DNA from: Cyanobacteria bacterium UBA2566
GTDB lineage: Bacteria > Cyanobacteriota > Cyanobacteriia > Cyanobacteriales > Desertifilaceae
Direction of reading: 5' to 3'
NCBI GenBank assembly: GCA_002340255.1
Contig: DDLS01000062.1
Location: 62,001-126,000 of the forward strand
DNA: 64,000 nt
Shown: positions 17,177 through 25,511 of the stretch, piece by piece
Layout: every line of letters begins with the position of its first letter
Position numbering within the stretch: position 1 is the first letter of the stretch
Translations under genes and position numbers: made by a program
The notes under the pieces: generated by a model
The model's database searches: none
What the model was told of the DNA's origin: nothing
The model's input: only the letters and a program-made list of their open reading frames with translations

Positions 17177-18235
17177 CTATCCCCTGATCGCACCCTCAAT
17201 TTCGATCGCATGATAGCCTCGATCCAGCAGTTGGGGATTTTCGTACTCGTGGAGTGCCTGTTGCCAAATGCTGTAACCCTGGCGACTCAGATGAATGCCA
17301 TCAGTGGTTAGATTCCGGTCTAGGTTTCCTTGGTCATCGGTAAATTGAGAATAGAGATCGAGATAGGTAGCTCCTTCTTGATGGGCGATCGCCGCTAAAT
17401 GTCCATTAAGATAACGGATACGCTGATTGCCAATCGCCTCTAATCTTGTGGGTAACAGGGACTGGAGAATAATTTCTGAGTTGGGGTGCTTGTGGCGTAA
17501 GGTTTCCACCATGGTGCGCCAATTTTGGATAATGACCTGATTACTGACTCCCTGACGCAAGTCGTTAATTCCAGCTAAAACAAAAATGCGATCGGGTTGA
17601 GTGGAGTTGAAAAAATGTAAGCGTTGGAGAATATGTCGAGTTGCTTCTCCTGAGACACTTTGATTCAGCCATAATTTACCTGGGGGGAGCTGGTCATGGG
17701 GGAACCAAACACTGAGGGAGTCTCCCACCAATACATTTAAGCGATTTTTTCCTTGACCGCTGGCGATCGCCTTAGCTTCTAGCTCTAATAACCATTGCCA
17801 TTGTTGATGAGTCGGTTGTTCTATTGCTTTGGTCCAGCGATCGGCAAAACTATTAACCGACAAACGAGTATAAATCTTCCCTTCTTTCAACGCCGCCAGT
17901 CTTTGTTGATACAATTGCTTTCCGGATACCGGCCGCCACTCAACGGCAGCCGCAGAAGTTGCTGGTTGGGGCATTACTGGCAGTAAATTCGCCGGTCGAT
18001 CCAGACTCAACTGAGCTACCTGATTTGATTGACTAAACTGGGGTTGAAAGTCATCAACTGTAGGCAAAGTATCTAACACTTCCTCAACGATTCGTGCTAA
18101 AGACAGATCGGAGGAAGCATCAGATACGGGAGGAACGAACTCATCCATTGGCAGAACGGTGAGCAGTCCATCCCCCAGATCGGTAGCTGTGCCTTGGGCC
18201 AATAGACTAAGGGCCAATAAACTATAGTGACTCAT
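17177..18235 (-). CDS. SGNH/GDSL hydrolase family protein
   Basis: This 352-residue protein starts with a hydrophobic stretch (YSLLALSLLAQGTATD) that may act as a signal peptide. A low-complexity region reaches about residue 110, followed by an SGNH hydrolase domain. Catalytic motifs are VGDSLSVWFP with the nucleophilic Ser, an oxyanion Gly/Asn region, LAGINDLRQG with the Asn, and TDGIHLSRQGY with the Asp-His pair near the C-terminus. Such enzymes hydrolyse esters of lipids or acetylated sugars; the substrate here is unknown. I chose the ATG at 18235, seven codons inside a GTG-initiated frame. The gene follows pnp on the same strand, separated by a hairpin. Confidence 0.85.
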   Translation of the reverse strand: MSHYSLLALSLLAQGTATDLGDGLLTVLPMDEFVPPVSDASSDLSLARIVEEVLDTLPTVDDFQPQFSQSNQVAQLSLDRPANLLPVMPQPATSAAAVEWRPVSGKQLYQQRLAALKEGKIYTRLSVNSFADRWTKAIEQPTHQQWQWLLELEAKAIASGQGKNRLNVLVGDSLSVWFPHDQLPPGKLWLNQSVSGEATRHILQRLHFFNSTQPDRIFVLAGINDLRQGVSNQVIIQNWRTMVETLRHKHPNSEIILQSLLPTRLEAIGNQRIRYLNGHLAAIAHQEGATYLDLYSQFTDDQGNLDRNLTTDGIHLSRQGYSIWQQALHEYENPQLLDRGYHAIEIEGAIRG

Positions 18236-18338
18236 ATTAGCAGATACTAACAACACTTTTTTCTTTGACAGCCGTGAGTATCCGAGTCAGGATAAGTTGG
18301 AATGGCAATAGGTAATGGCAAAGGTAATAACGCTCAAA

Positions 18339-18383
18339 ACATGACCGACTCCCACACTATACCGAAAGGCTAGTGTGGGCTTC
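18339..18383 (-). terminator. Strong hairpin after pnp, resembling an IS605-type right end
   Basis: On the minus strand CCCACACTA (18379-18371) pairs with TAGTGTGGG (18359-18351) across an eleven-base loop. The flanks read GAAG before the stem and AGTCGGTCA after it. Position 13-45 bases after the pnp stop suits a terminator, although the T tract is poor. The GAAGCCCACAC-hairpin-GTGTGGGAGT arrangement also recalls right ends of IS200/IS605-type elements carrying tnpB, so a relic of one is possible. Confidence 0.5.
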
Positions 18384-18395
18384 TGGGCAGCCTAG

Positions 18396-20549
18396 CTAAA
18401 AAGATTTGACCTCCTGTCTCGCCTTTTCTGCTTCCTCCGGATGAATACCCAAGCGAGTCAGATTAATGCGTCCTTTATTATCAATATCACGCACTTTGAC
18501 AATCACTTCATCGCCTACAGCCACCACATCTTCGACTTTACCCACTCGTCGATCTTCCAACTGGGAAATATGGATCATGCCTTCTTTACCTGGAAGGTAC
18601 TCGACAAAAGCGCCAATGGGGATAATGCGAGTGACTTTGCCCAGATAAACATCCCCTTCTTCAGGCTTTTTGGTCATGTTTTGGATCAGGTATTGGGCTT
18701 GTCTGGCTTTTTCCGGATCGGAACTATAGACCATGACCGTGCCATCATCTTCGATATCGACTTTAGCTCCAGTTTGTTCCGTAATGCCCTTAATCGTTTT
18801 TCCACCCGGCCCAATTACTAAGCCAATCCGTTCGGGGTCAATTTTGAACGTGACGATCCGAGGGGCATAGGACGATAGGTTTTCGCGAGGGGTGCTGATG
18901 GTACCGGTCATCTTTTCTAGGATATGTAACCGGGCTGGTTTGGCTTGTTTAATCGCATCAGCAATCACGCTTACCGGTAATCCAGTAATTTTCATATCCA
19001 GTTGCAGGGCGGTAATCCCGGAGTCAGTGCCGGCAACCTTAAAGTCCATATCGCCAAGAAAGTCTTCGATGCCTTGGATATCGGTCAAGATACGCACTTC
19101 ATCCCCTTCTTTAATCAGACCCATGGCTGCACCACTAACGGGTTGAGCAATGGGGACACCAGCATCCATGAGACTTAGGGTTGAGCCACAGACTGACCCC
19201 ATGGAGGTGGAACCGTTGGAGGAGAGAACTTCAGAGACCACCCGGATCACATAGGGGAAGTCATCTTTAGGGGGCAGTACGGGGATAATAGCCCGTTCTG
19301 CTAGAGCGCCGTGGCCAATTTCCCGACGACCGGGCGATCGCATGGGTTTGGTTTCTCCCACAGAATAAGGAGGGAAGTTGTAGTGATGGATATAGCGTTT
19401 TTGGGCATCGGGATGCAGGTCATCGAGTTCTTGGGCATCTCCAGAGGTTCCCAGGGTGACGATGGACATTACTTGGGTTAACCCTCGGTTAAAGAGAGCG
19501 CTACCGTGAACCCTAGGTGGTAATAGGCCCACCATGCAGGAGATGGGGCGAACTTCATCGAGTTTGCGTCCATCGACACGCACTCCGTCATCCACAATTT
19601 GTTTACGCATCAGCTTCTTCGTCAAGCTTTTGAAGGTTTTGGAGATTGCCTTATCATCAGCTTCTGCGGCTTGACGAATGGAGTCGTTTTCTGGGAGTTC
19701 GGCGATCGCAGAGGAGATTTCAGTTTCTCGAATATCGTCTAGGAGCTGATCGCGGGTGGGTTTATCCAGATCAAATTGGGAAAGAATGCCTTTAATTTTC
19801 TCCGTAGCGCGATCGCTAATAAATTGGGTGAGGGTTTCATCTTCTTGAGGCACTTCGGGAATGACTAATTCGATGCCCATTTCTGCCATTAATTCCCGTT
19901 GGGCAGTAATTAAATCACAAACCGCTTCGTAACCAAAATCGATCGCCTCGATGATATCTTGTTCTGGCAGTTTGTTGGCTCCCGATTCCACCATAATCAC
20001 ACCATTGGGCGATCCAGCCACCACTAGGTCGAGGTCACCATTCTCCACTTCTGTATAGGTGGGGTTAATCACAAAATCATCGCCAACTAATCCCACCCGT
20101 ACAGCAGCCATGGGCCCGTAAAAGGGGATTTTCGCTAACATCACCGCTAGGGATGCACCCGTGACCGCTAAAATATCGGGGGGAACCCGATCGTCCATCG
20201 ATAGAGTTGTGGCTACGACTTGAATATCATCCCGCAACCAGGAGGGAAACAGGGGACGTAAGGGGCGATCGATTAAGCGACTGGTTAATATGGCTTTTTC
20301 CGAGGGTTTTCCTTCTCGACGCAAAAATCCACCTGGGACTCGCCCCGCAGCATAGAGTCGCTCTTCATAGTCAACCAGTAGGGGTAGAAAATCGATTCCT
20401 TCCCGTGCTGAAGCACGAGTTGCCGTCACTAAAACTGCCGTATCTCCCGATTGGATCAGAACTGAACCACCAGCTTGAGGCGCAAGAATTCCCACTTTGA
20501 GCCGAATATCCCGTCCGTCAAAGGATATTGACTTGTCTATCTCTACCAT
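18396..20549 (-). CDS. pnp: Polyribonucleotide nucleotidyltransferase (PNPase)
   Basis: PNPase degrades RNA phosphorolytically from the 3' end and can add heteropolymeric tails, its main role in cyanobacterial polyadenylation. The 717-residue protein has both RNase PH domains (about 1-220 and 315-540), a helical linker, a KH domain (IGLVIGPGGKTIKGI, near 575) and an S1 domain (GDVYLGKVTRIIPIGAF, near 630). Catalytic-region motifs such as SDGSTSMGSVCG-like NGSTSMGSVCGSTL and DFKVAGTDSGITALQ are intact. The ATG at 20549 gives the usual start VEIDKSISFDGR. Length is normal. A leader hairpin lies at 20617-20640. Confidence 0.98.
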   Translation of the reverse strand: MVEIDKSISFDGRDIRLKVGILAPQAGGSVLIQSGDTAVLVTATRASAREGIDFLPLLVDYEERLYAAGRVPGGFLRREGKPSEKAILTSRLIDRPLRPLFPSWLRDDIQVVATTLSMDDRVPPDILAVTGASLAVMLAKIPFYGPMAAVRVGLVGDDFVINPTYTEVENGDLDLVVAGSPNGVIMVESGANKLPEQDIIEAIDFGYEAVCDLITAQRELMAEMGIELVIPEVPQEDETLTQFISDRATEKIKGILSQFDLDKPTRDQLLDDIRETEISSAIAELPENDSIRQAAEADDKAISKTFKSLTKKLMRKQIVDDGVRVDGRKLDEVRPISCMVGLLPPRVHGSALFNRGLTQVMSIVTLGTSGDAQELDDLHPDAQKRYIHHYNFPPYSVGETKPMRSPGRREIGHGALAERAIIPVLPPKDDFPYVIRVVSEVLSSNGSTSMGSVCGSTLSLMDAGVPIAQPVSGAAMGLIKEGDEVRILTDIQGIEDFLGDMDFKVAGTDSGITALQLDMKITGLPVSVIADAIKQAKPARLHILEKMTGTISTPRENLSSYAPRIVTFKIDPERIGLVIGPGGKTIKGITEQTGAKVDIEDDGTVMVYSSDPEKARQAQYLIQNMTKKPEEGDVYLGKVTRIIPIGAFVEYLPGKEGMIHISQLEDRRVGKVEDVVAVGDEVIVKVRDIDNKGRINLTRLGIHPEEAEKARQEVKSF

Positions 20550-20876
20550 GCAATTCGTTACCTTTTATTGACACATCTTTTCGTTTCTTCTCTGTGGCAA
20601 TCCTAACATTGATGTTTACCTGATGGTGAGAACGATCAGGTTTTTGAGTGTTTTAGCAGGGAGGACAGGGAAGCAAAGACTTCATTTTATCAGGGTTTGG
20701 GACAGTTGAGAAGCGATCGATTTCCAGCCCACAGTGGAACTAATATTTGTCCAAGGGGATTTATACCCCGTGCAATATCTTGGATAGTGACAACACCTGA
20801 ATCCCTACATCTAGGTTGCCTTATTCGCGTTCTAACTCAAAGTATCAATCTCTCGCTCTAGACAATCGATAAATTC
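20550..20876. other. Intergenic region upstream of pnp
   Basis: No gene is visible in these 327 bases. The part next to pnp is its leader and contains the hairpin at 20617-20640. The rest shows no coding pattern, tRNA or repeat that I can support. Confidence 0.5.
20617..20640 (-). promoter_or_regulatory. Leader hairpin upstream of pnp
   Basis: ACCTGAT (20617-20623) pairs with ATCAGGT (20634-20640) with a ten-base loop, 68 bases upstream of the pnp ATG. In E. coli, pnp is autoregulated through a leader stem-loop cut by RNase III; an analogous role here is only an inference from position. Confidence 0.35.
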
Positions 20877-21224
20877 TCAAATATTGAGGGATCGACCAGG
20901 GTAGACATTCGTTTCTTCCAGGATGTGAATATGGTGCGGAAAGTTGGGCAAACCTGGAAAATGCTCAACATTGTCCCATCGTTTGCGAAGTTTCTGCTTA
21001 GTCAAATCTATCCATTGATAACGATAGCTTTCCGTAATACAAGTTGGGTCGTTAGCGGTAAAAAACTCCACAGTCTCACAAAAGTCACCATTTTTTAAGG
21101 TCAAACGGGCACGAAAATATCCTTGGTCAAGAATCGCTCGTTCCTTTACAATGGTAAAAGAGTGAATCACTGCACGAGTTAACAATTTAACCTTGATAGA
21201 AATCAAATAATCCTCAATTAACAT
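20877..21224 (-). CDS. DUF6516 (TumE-like) protein, probable toxin of a TA pair
   Basis: This 115-residue protein starts MLIEDYLISIKVKLL and contains YFRARLTLKNGDFCETVEFF, YRYQWID, KRWDNVEHFPGLPNFPHHIH, the signature of the DUF6516 family. Members usually sit after a small helical partner and are regarded as toxin candidates of toxin-antitoxin pairs. The ATG at 21224 is chosen because it begins the conserved region and lies five bases after the partner's stop; an alternative longer frame from 21275 would overlap the partner. The partner gene just upstream carries an in-frame stop (see 21230-21541). Family call is good; toxicity is inference. Confidence 0.75.
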   Translation of the reverse strand: MLIEDYLISIKVKLLTRAVIHSFTIVKERAILDQGYFRARLTLKNGDFCETVEFFTANDPTCITESYRYQWIDLTKQKLRKRWDNVEHFPGLPNFPHHIHILEETNVYPGRSLNI

Positions 21225-21229
21225 AAATT

Positions 21230-21541
21230 TCAACTCGATTGCAGTAATTCTATATGCTCCTGCAAACGCTGCCACATTTCATAGAACGCATTCCATTCTA
21301 CAAAATCAATGTTATCTCCAAGTTTTTCCAAGTGAAATTTTTGATGAAATTCAGCAGAAGATATCTGATAGTGTTGCTCAATTTTTTGTAACTCTTCTTC
21401 TAATTACAGACTTTTCTGTTGAGCGGTATGCAACTCCTTTCTAATGATTTTGTCTAAGGTTTTTTCAAGAGTGACATTGGCTTCTCTATGAAGATAAAAA
21501 GTTTCTAATATTTTAAGCTGGGTGAGTATTTTGGAAGTCAT
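21230..21541 (-). pseudogene. Partner (antitoxin-like) gene of DUF6516 with in-frame stop
   Basis: Reading from the ATG at 21541 gives 104 codons to the TGA at 21232-21230, interrupted only by TAA at codon 46 (21406-21404). The product would be MTSKILTQLKILETFYLH onwards, then helical sequence to HTAQQKSL, a stop, and LEEELQKIEQHYQIS through to HIELLQSS. Both sides of the stop read as one continuous helical, heptad-like protein in the same frame, and the frame ends five bases before the DUF6516 ATG. The simplest reading is a nonsense mutation (for example CAA to TAA) in an antitoxin-type gene. A sequencing error is the alternative. Confidence 0.7.
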
Positions 21542-21544
21542 AGT

Positions 21545-21577
21545 TATAGCGCTTCGCGCTAGGTAATAGGTAATCGG
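21545..21577. repeat. Dispersed AGCGCTTCGCGCT hairpin repeat, best-preserved copy
   Basis: TATAGCGCTTCGCGCTAGG has a perfect AGCGC-TTC-GCGCT stem-loop and is followed by TAATAGGTAATCGGG. It lies immediately upstream of the broken antitoxin-like gene and defines the consensus used for the other copies. Confidence 0.6.
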
Positions 21578-21630
21578 GAATAGGGTCAGAGAATGCGCGA
21601 AACGCCTTCCTATCCCCTCTTCCCGATCTG

Positions 21631-21656
21631 ATTCTAATTCTAATTCTAATTCTAAT
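21631..21656. repeat. Hexamer tandem repeat (ATTCTA)x4
   Basis: Four perfect ATTCTA units followed by AT lie nine bases beyond the creatininase-family gene stop. Such short arrays are prone to slippage. Confidence 0.8.
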
Positions 21657-21664
21657 GCACTATT

Positions 21665-22489
21665 TTAATGCGATCGCGGTACTAGGTTGGGTCGAGAAAA
21701 ATCATAGACATCTTGCAGCACTTTCGCCCAACTTTGAGCCAGGGAGTCGAGGAGGCGATCGCCAATTTCAGAGGTTGCACCTGTCGGATCGCCAAATACC
21801 CCACTTTGACTCAGTTCATGGGTTGCCCAAGCAAAGGGGAGTTTTCCTTCCATAGACAGTAGGCTATCTTCTGGGGGTAATCCTTGAGGATATTCTTTCA
21901 CGGCTCGCTCCATATGCACTCGATCGGGGAGTAGGGAGAGCAAAAGGCTGGTTTCTCCCAGATCGGCGTGAATACTTAATTCTGGATGGGGTTGTGATTT
22001 GAGCAGTTCACCCGATGCATTGGGAACGCGCCAAACAAAGAGGGGAAAGACCATCAGATCCGCGTATTGGATATGCAAATCACGGGCGATAATGCTAATA
22101 ATTTCAGGTTGTCCTCCATGGGCATTGAGAAAAACGAGTTTGCGAAAACCAGCGCGATAGATGCTCTCTCCCAGTTCTTTGAGTACCGCAAGCAAGGTTT
22201 GGGCACTGAGGGTAATGGTTCCTGGAAAGTTAATGTGTTCGTTAGATTTGCCGTAATATTGGGTGGGTAAGGCGTAGACTGGGATATCTTCAGGGAGCTT
22301 TTCTAGTGCTTTTCCTAAGACTCCAGTGGCGATCGCCGAATCGACAATTAAGGGTAAATGGGGTCCATGTTGCTCAATTGCCCCTATGGGTTGCACAATC
22401 ACCACATTTTCTTTATTGGGCATATCCCGAATCTCGGTCCAAGTTAAATAAGGGAAAAAGCGATGGGGAGGAATAAAGCTATGCATCAT
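21665..22489 (-). CDS. Creatininase family protein
   Basis: This 274-residue protein of the creatinine amidohydrolase superfamily is a cytosolic metal-dependent amidohydrolase. Metal-ligand motifs are visible: PIGAIEQHGPHLPLIVDS with the Glu, His and Asp, FLNAHGGQPEI, and HADLGETSLLL. Related family members act on creatinine, on a formamide intermediate in deazaflavin/riboflavin chemistry, or on precursors in mycofactocin synthesis, so the exact substrate cannot be named. It lies 18 bases downstream of the diguanylate cyclase gene on the same strand and may be cotranscribed. Length is normal. Confidence 0.88.
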   Translation of the reverse strand: MMHSFIPPHRFFPYLTWTEIRDMPNKENVVIVQPIGAIEQHGPHLPLIVDSAIATGVLGKALEKLPEDIPVYALPTQYYGKSNEHINFPGTITLSAQTLLAVLKELGESIYRAGFRKLVFLNAHGGQPEIISIIARDLHIQYADLMVFPLFVWRVPNASGELLKSQPHPELSIHADLGETSLLLSLLPDRVHMERAVKEYPQGLPPEDSLLSMEGKLPFAWATHELSQSGVFGDPTGATSEIGDRLLDSLAQSWAKVLQDVYDFSRPNLVPRSH

Positions 22490-22507
22490 TTTAATGGGAG
22501 CCGTCCA

Positions 22508-23917
22508 CTAGGCACATTCTAAGCGATTGCGTCCTTTTTGTTTGGCTTGGTATAAAGCACGATCGGCTTGAGCAATGAGTAACTCCGGAGATTGAATATC
22601 CCCAGGAACCACCGCACTGACTCCTAAACTTAACGTTACCCAGGAACACACCTGAGAATGGGCATGATCGAGCCTGAGTGTATGAATGGCTTGGCGAAGG
22701 ATCTCTCCCACTTGAGCCGCTTGCTCCAAGGACGTTTGGGGAAGAATAATCCCAAATTCTTCCCCCCCATAGCGAGCGGCCAAACTTTCGGCTGTTGGTA
22801 AATGATGGGAAAGGGTTTGAGCCACCTTAATTAAACAGCGATCGCCCCCTTGATGGCCATAATTATCGTTATAGAGCTTAAAATAATCCACATCCGCCAA
22901 AATTAACGCCAAAGGCCGTTGTTCTAGCTTCAACTGTTGCCATTGCTCGGCCAAATACTGATCGAAATAGCGACGATTGGCAATTTGAGTCAGACCATCC
23001 AGATTCGCTTGATTGGTTAATTCTAAATTCGCTTTTTCCAGGGCTAACTCAATCTGTTTACGCTTAGTAATATCCCGAAACGTCACCGTTAACCCATCTC
23101 CAAGCTTCACTAACAAAATCTCAAACCAGCATTCAATGTCATCATGAGCATAATAAAGTTCTTTTTGGATCGCATGTGAGGTTTCTACCACCGAGATAAA
23201 CTCATTGAATAGCCCATCGAGTTTTAAACCCGGCAAAGCTTGCAATAACGATTTACTCGATAATTGAGATTGGCCTAATAATTGATAGGCCATAGGGTTA
23301 AGCAATAAGCAGCGAAAATCGATTATCTTTTCTTGATGATCTCGGATAGATTCTAAGGCGGCTATACCATCTAGGGAACTATTCAAGATTCCCGATAGTA
23401 GGGAACGAGATTGAGCTAAAGAGGCTTCGATAGACTTGCGCTTTTCGATTTCTGCGTATAAATGTTGATTTTGGGTTTGCAGTTGCAGTTGTAGAGAGCG
23501 CAACCGGAGTTGATTTTCAATTCTGGCTAAAACTTCTATCCCTTCAAAAGGCTTAGTAATATAATCAACCCCTCCCACCCCAAACGCCGTCACTTTATCC
23601 AAAATTTCATCAGAAGCACTCAAAAAAATAATCGGGATATCCTGGGTTTTAGGGTTGGATTTTAGATATTCACAAACTTGATAGCCATTCATTTCTGGCA
23701 TCATAATATCCAATAAAATCAGACTCGGAGGAGAAGACAATGCAGAGCGTAAGGCAAACTCACCATTACGAGCGACTCGGACTTTATAGCCTTCTTTAGA
23801 TAACAGTTGGGTGAGTACACTTAAGTTCGCTGAAGTGTCATCAACCACCAAGATATCGATTTGATCTGTATGGTTCTGATTGCGATCCATAGCCAGTGAA
23901 TAGTCGATAGTGGACAT
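22508..23917 (-). CDS. Receiver-PAS-GGDEF response regulator (diguanylate cyclase)
   Basis: This 469-residue protein has a receiver domain (about 20-135) with ILVVDDTSAN, phospho-acceptor in LILLDIMMPEMNG and the Lys in YITKPFEG. A coiled coil is followed by a PAS domain (about 170-285, ending VTFRDITKRKQ) and a GGDEF domain (about 300-465). The active-site motif is RYGGEEFGIILP, with NRRYFD and DVDYFKLYNDNYGHQGGD upstream, so c-di-GMP synthesis from GTP is expected. The RxxD inhibitory site five residues before GGEEF is absent (TAESLAARY), so product inhibition there is unlikely. I chose the ATG at 23917 because the upstream extension (TTG) is encoded by a heptamer repeat. Confidence 0.92.
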   Translation of the reverse strand: MSTIDYSLAMDRNQNHTDQIDILVVDDTSANLSVLTQLLSKEGYKVRVARNGEFALRSALSSPPSLILLDIMMPEMNGYQVCEYLKSNPKTQDIPIIFLSASDEILDKVTAFGVGGVDYITKPFEGIEVLARIENQLRLRSLQLQLQTQNQHLYAEIEKRKSIEASLAQSRSLLSGILNSSLDGIAALESIRDHQEKIIDFRCLLLNPMAYQLLGQSQLSSKSLLQALPGLKLDGLFNEFISVVETSHAIQKELYYAHDDIECWFEILLVKLGDGLTVTFRDITKRKQIELALEKANLELTNQANLDGLTQIANRRYFDQYLAEQWQQLKLEQRPLALILADVDYFKLYNDNYGHQGGDRCLIKVAQTLSHHLPTAESLAARYGGEEFGIILPQTSLEQAAQVGEILRQAIHTLRLDHAHSQVCSWVTLSLGVSAVVPGDIQSPELLIAQADRALYQAKQKGRNRLECA

Positions 23918-23936
23918 TGACTTCTTACAGAAGTCA

Positions 23937-23964
23937 GGCAAAAGGCAAAAGGCAAGAGGCAAGA
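23937..23964. repeat. Heptamer tandem repeat (GGCAAAA/GGCAAGA)x4
   Basis: Two GGCAAAA and two GGCAAGA units lie in tandem just upstream of the diguanylate cyclase start, near its likely promoter. The unit resembles the short tandem repeats (STRR) of cyanobacteria. Confidence 0.75.
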
Positions 23965-23991
23965 GTCATAAGAATATATGATGACTGCATT

Positions 23992-24031
23992 ACTATTCCC
24001 TATTCCCTATTCCCTAGCGCGAAGCGCTATA
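23992..24031. repeat. Dispersed hairpin repeat, reverse orientation
   Basis: TATTCCCTATTCCCTAGCGC followed by GAAGCGCTATAAG is the reverse complement of the 21545 element, with a perfect AGCGC-GAA-GCGCT stem and a CTATTCC tail. It lies eight bases upstream of the membrane protein ATG. Confidence 0.55.
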
Positions 24032-24038
24032 AGATCTT

Positions 24039-25430
24039 ATGTTTAGACTTCCTGAAGGCATTCCCAATTTACCCGATCTTACCCATGCCGACGAATTAAT
24101 GCAGTTTGGCAGTCATATTTTTAAGGCTTTTCTCATTTTTATTCTGGTGGTGGCAGGATTTGGTTTCGTCTTAGCGGCTTTGGGTTTTGCCTTGCCACGG
24201 GATCGAGATCCTTCGGCTTGGACGCATAAATGGTTACAACGCTACGATCTACTTTTGGAACTTCTGCAACATGGTGTGGTACTGTTGGTGGCGATCGCCC
24301 TTGGCTTTTTCTTCTGTACAACCCTAGCCAACCGCTATCATCATTGGGAACAAGCCAAAGTCGTTGAATCTGCCCAGATCCTCTCTAGGGAGAGATTGGA
24401 ACAGGCTGCTCCTCAAGTGCGCTACACTATCCCTGAAACCTATCGCTATAACCAATATGTAGAGGGTGAGTATGTGGAGGTGGAGGAAGTCCGAGAGGTC
24501 AACCGCTATTTGACTTTAGAAGTTTCTGAGATTGACGTATTACTCAATCAGGTGATGGATGTGCAAACGAATCTCCCGGTTTATCAGGTTTCCTTTGATG
24601 CTCAGTATCAGGTGACGAATCTCTTGGGAGAGAAGGAGGATTTTTTCTTTGAAATCCAGCCTCCCTACAGTTATACGATCCTCCAGAATTTTCGTATCGA
24701 TCGCGATGGACAACGTTTAGAACCCATTAATCCTGGAGATTACGGTTTTCCGTTTAGCTTAGAGTCTAAAGAAACCGCCCAATTTCGGGTTACCTATCAA
24801 GTTCAAGGGTCTCCGCGATGGGTCTATAATGCCAATGGACAATTATTATCCAATTTTCAGTTAACGGCGATCGCCAATTTTCCTAAAGCTGATTTTGCCA
24901 GTGGTATCGTTCCCACTCAAACCTTGGAAGAAGGACAAGGTAAACGGTTTATCTGGGTATTTGAAGATAACGTTTCTGTCCGTAATCCCTTCGGTGTATT
25001 TACCGCTACGAGTCCTGTGGGCAGAACAGGAGTCTTGCCCCGTCTACTGCTACTCACTCCTGGTTTATTGCTCTGGTGGATTGGCTTGCTGTACTTATCG
25101 TTACCTCTGCAACTGCGGGATGTGGCGATCGCCTGTGGCGTGTTTTTCGCCTGTATTTTCGCCCTCACCTACGCTAGTCGCGTCCTTAGCCCAGAGCTAT
25201 CCTGGATTCTCCTCTCTTTTGTATTACTCCCCCTAGCTTGGGGATTAGGTGACAACCATCGCGAATCCTCTGCTGCACTCATTGCCACTATCTCCGGAGC
25301 CGTTTTACCCGTTTTAGGGCTATTGGTTCCCTATAGTGGGTTAACCTTAAGTTTAGCCGCCCTCTTATCTGTTACTTGGTTAGCCGTTCATCACTGGTAT
25401 GGGTGGTATTCCATTCCGCCGAGACTTTAG
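24039..25430 (+). CDS. Multi-pass membrane protein of unknown function
   Basis: I do not recognise a defined family. The 463-residue protein has two N-terminal transmembrane helices (AFLIFILVVAGFGFVLAAL, about 30-50; GVVLLVAIALGFFFCT, about 78-95), a non-membrane region of about 240 residues rich in beta structure (TLEVSEIDVLLN, FEIQPPYSYTILQNFRI), and a cluster of about five helices at the C-terminus (LLLLTPGLLLWWIGLLYL to LAALLSVTWLAVHHWYGW). The large loop would lie on one side of the membrane, probably the periplasm. The layout recalls the inner-membrane CreD group, but I cannot support that assignment. The start is the first ATG after a dispersed hairpin repeat. Confidence 0.7.
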   Translation: MFRLPEGIPNLPDLTHADELMQFGSHIFKAFLIFILVVAGFGFVLAALGFALPRDRDPSAWTHKWLQRYDLLLELLQHGVVLLVAIALGFFFCTTLANRYHHWEQAKVVESAQILSRERLEQAAPQVRYTIPETYRYNQYVEGEYVEVEEVREVNRYLTLEVSEIDVLLNQVMDVQTNLPVYQVSFDAQYQVTNLLGEKEDFFFEIQPPYSYTILQNFRIDRDGQRLEPINPGDYGFPFSLESKETAQFRVTYQVQGSPRWVYNANGQLLSNFQLTAIANFPKADFASGIVPTQTLEEGQGKRFIWVFEDNVSVRNPFGVFTATSPVGRTGVLPRLLLLTPGLLLWWIGLLYLSLPLQLRDVAIACGVFFACIFALTYASRVLSPELSWILLSFVLLPLAWGLGDNHRESSAALIATISGAVLPVLGLLVPYSGLTLSLAALLSVTWLAVHHWYGWYSIPPRL

Positions 25431-25511
25431 AAGGGATAGGGGAATGGGGAGATCGGGGGATAAGACAAAAATTAGAATCAAATAACCTTTAGCTGGCTAA
25501 CTGAATTATTT

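Noticed and set aside
18441..18821. Plus-strand 126-residue frame inside pnp
   Set aside because: It is antisense to the S1 and KH domains of pnp and shows no conserved pattern.
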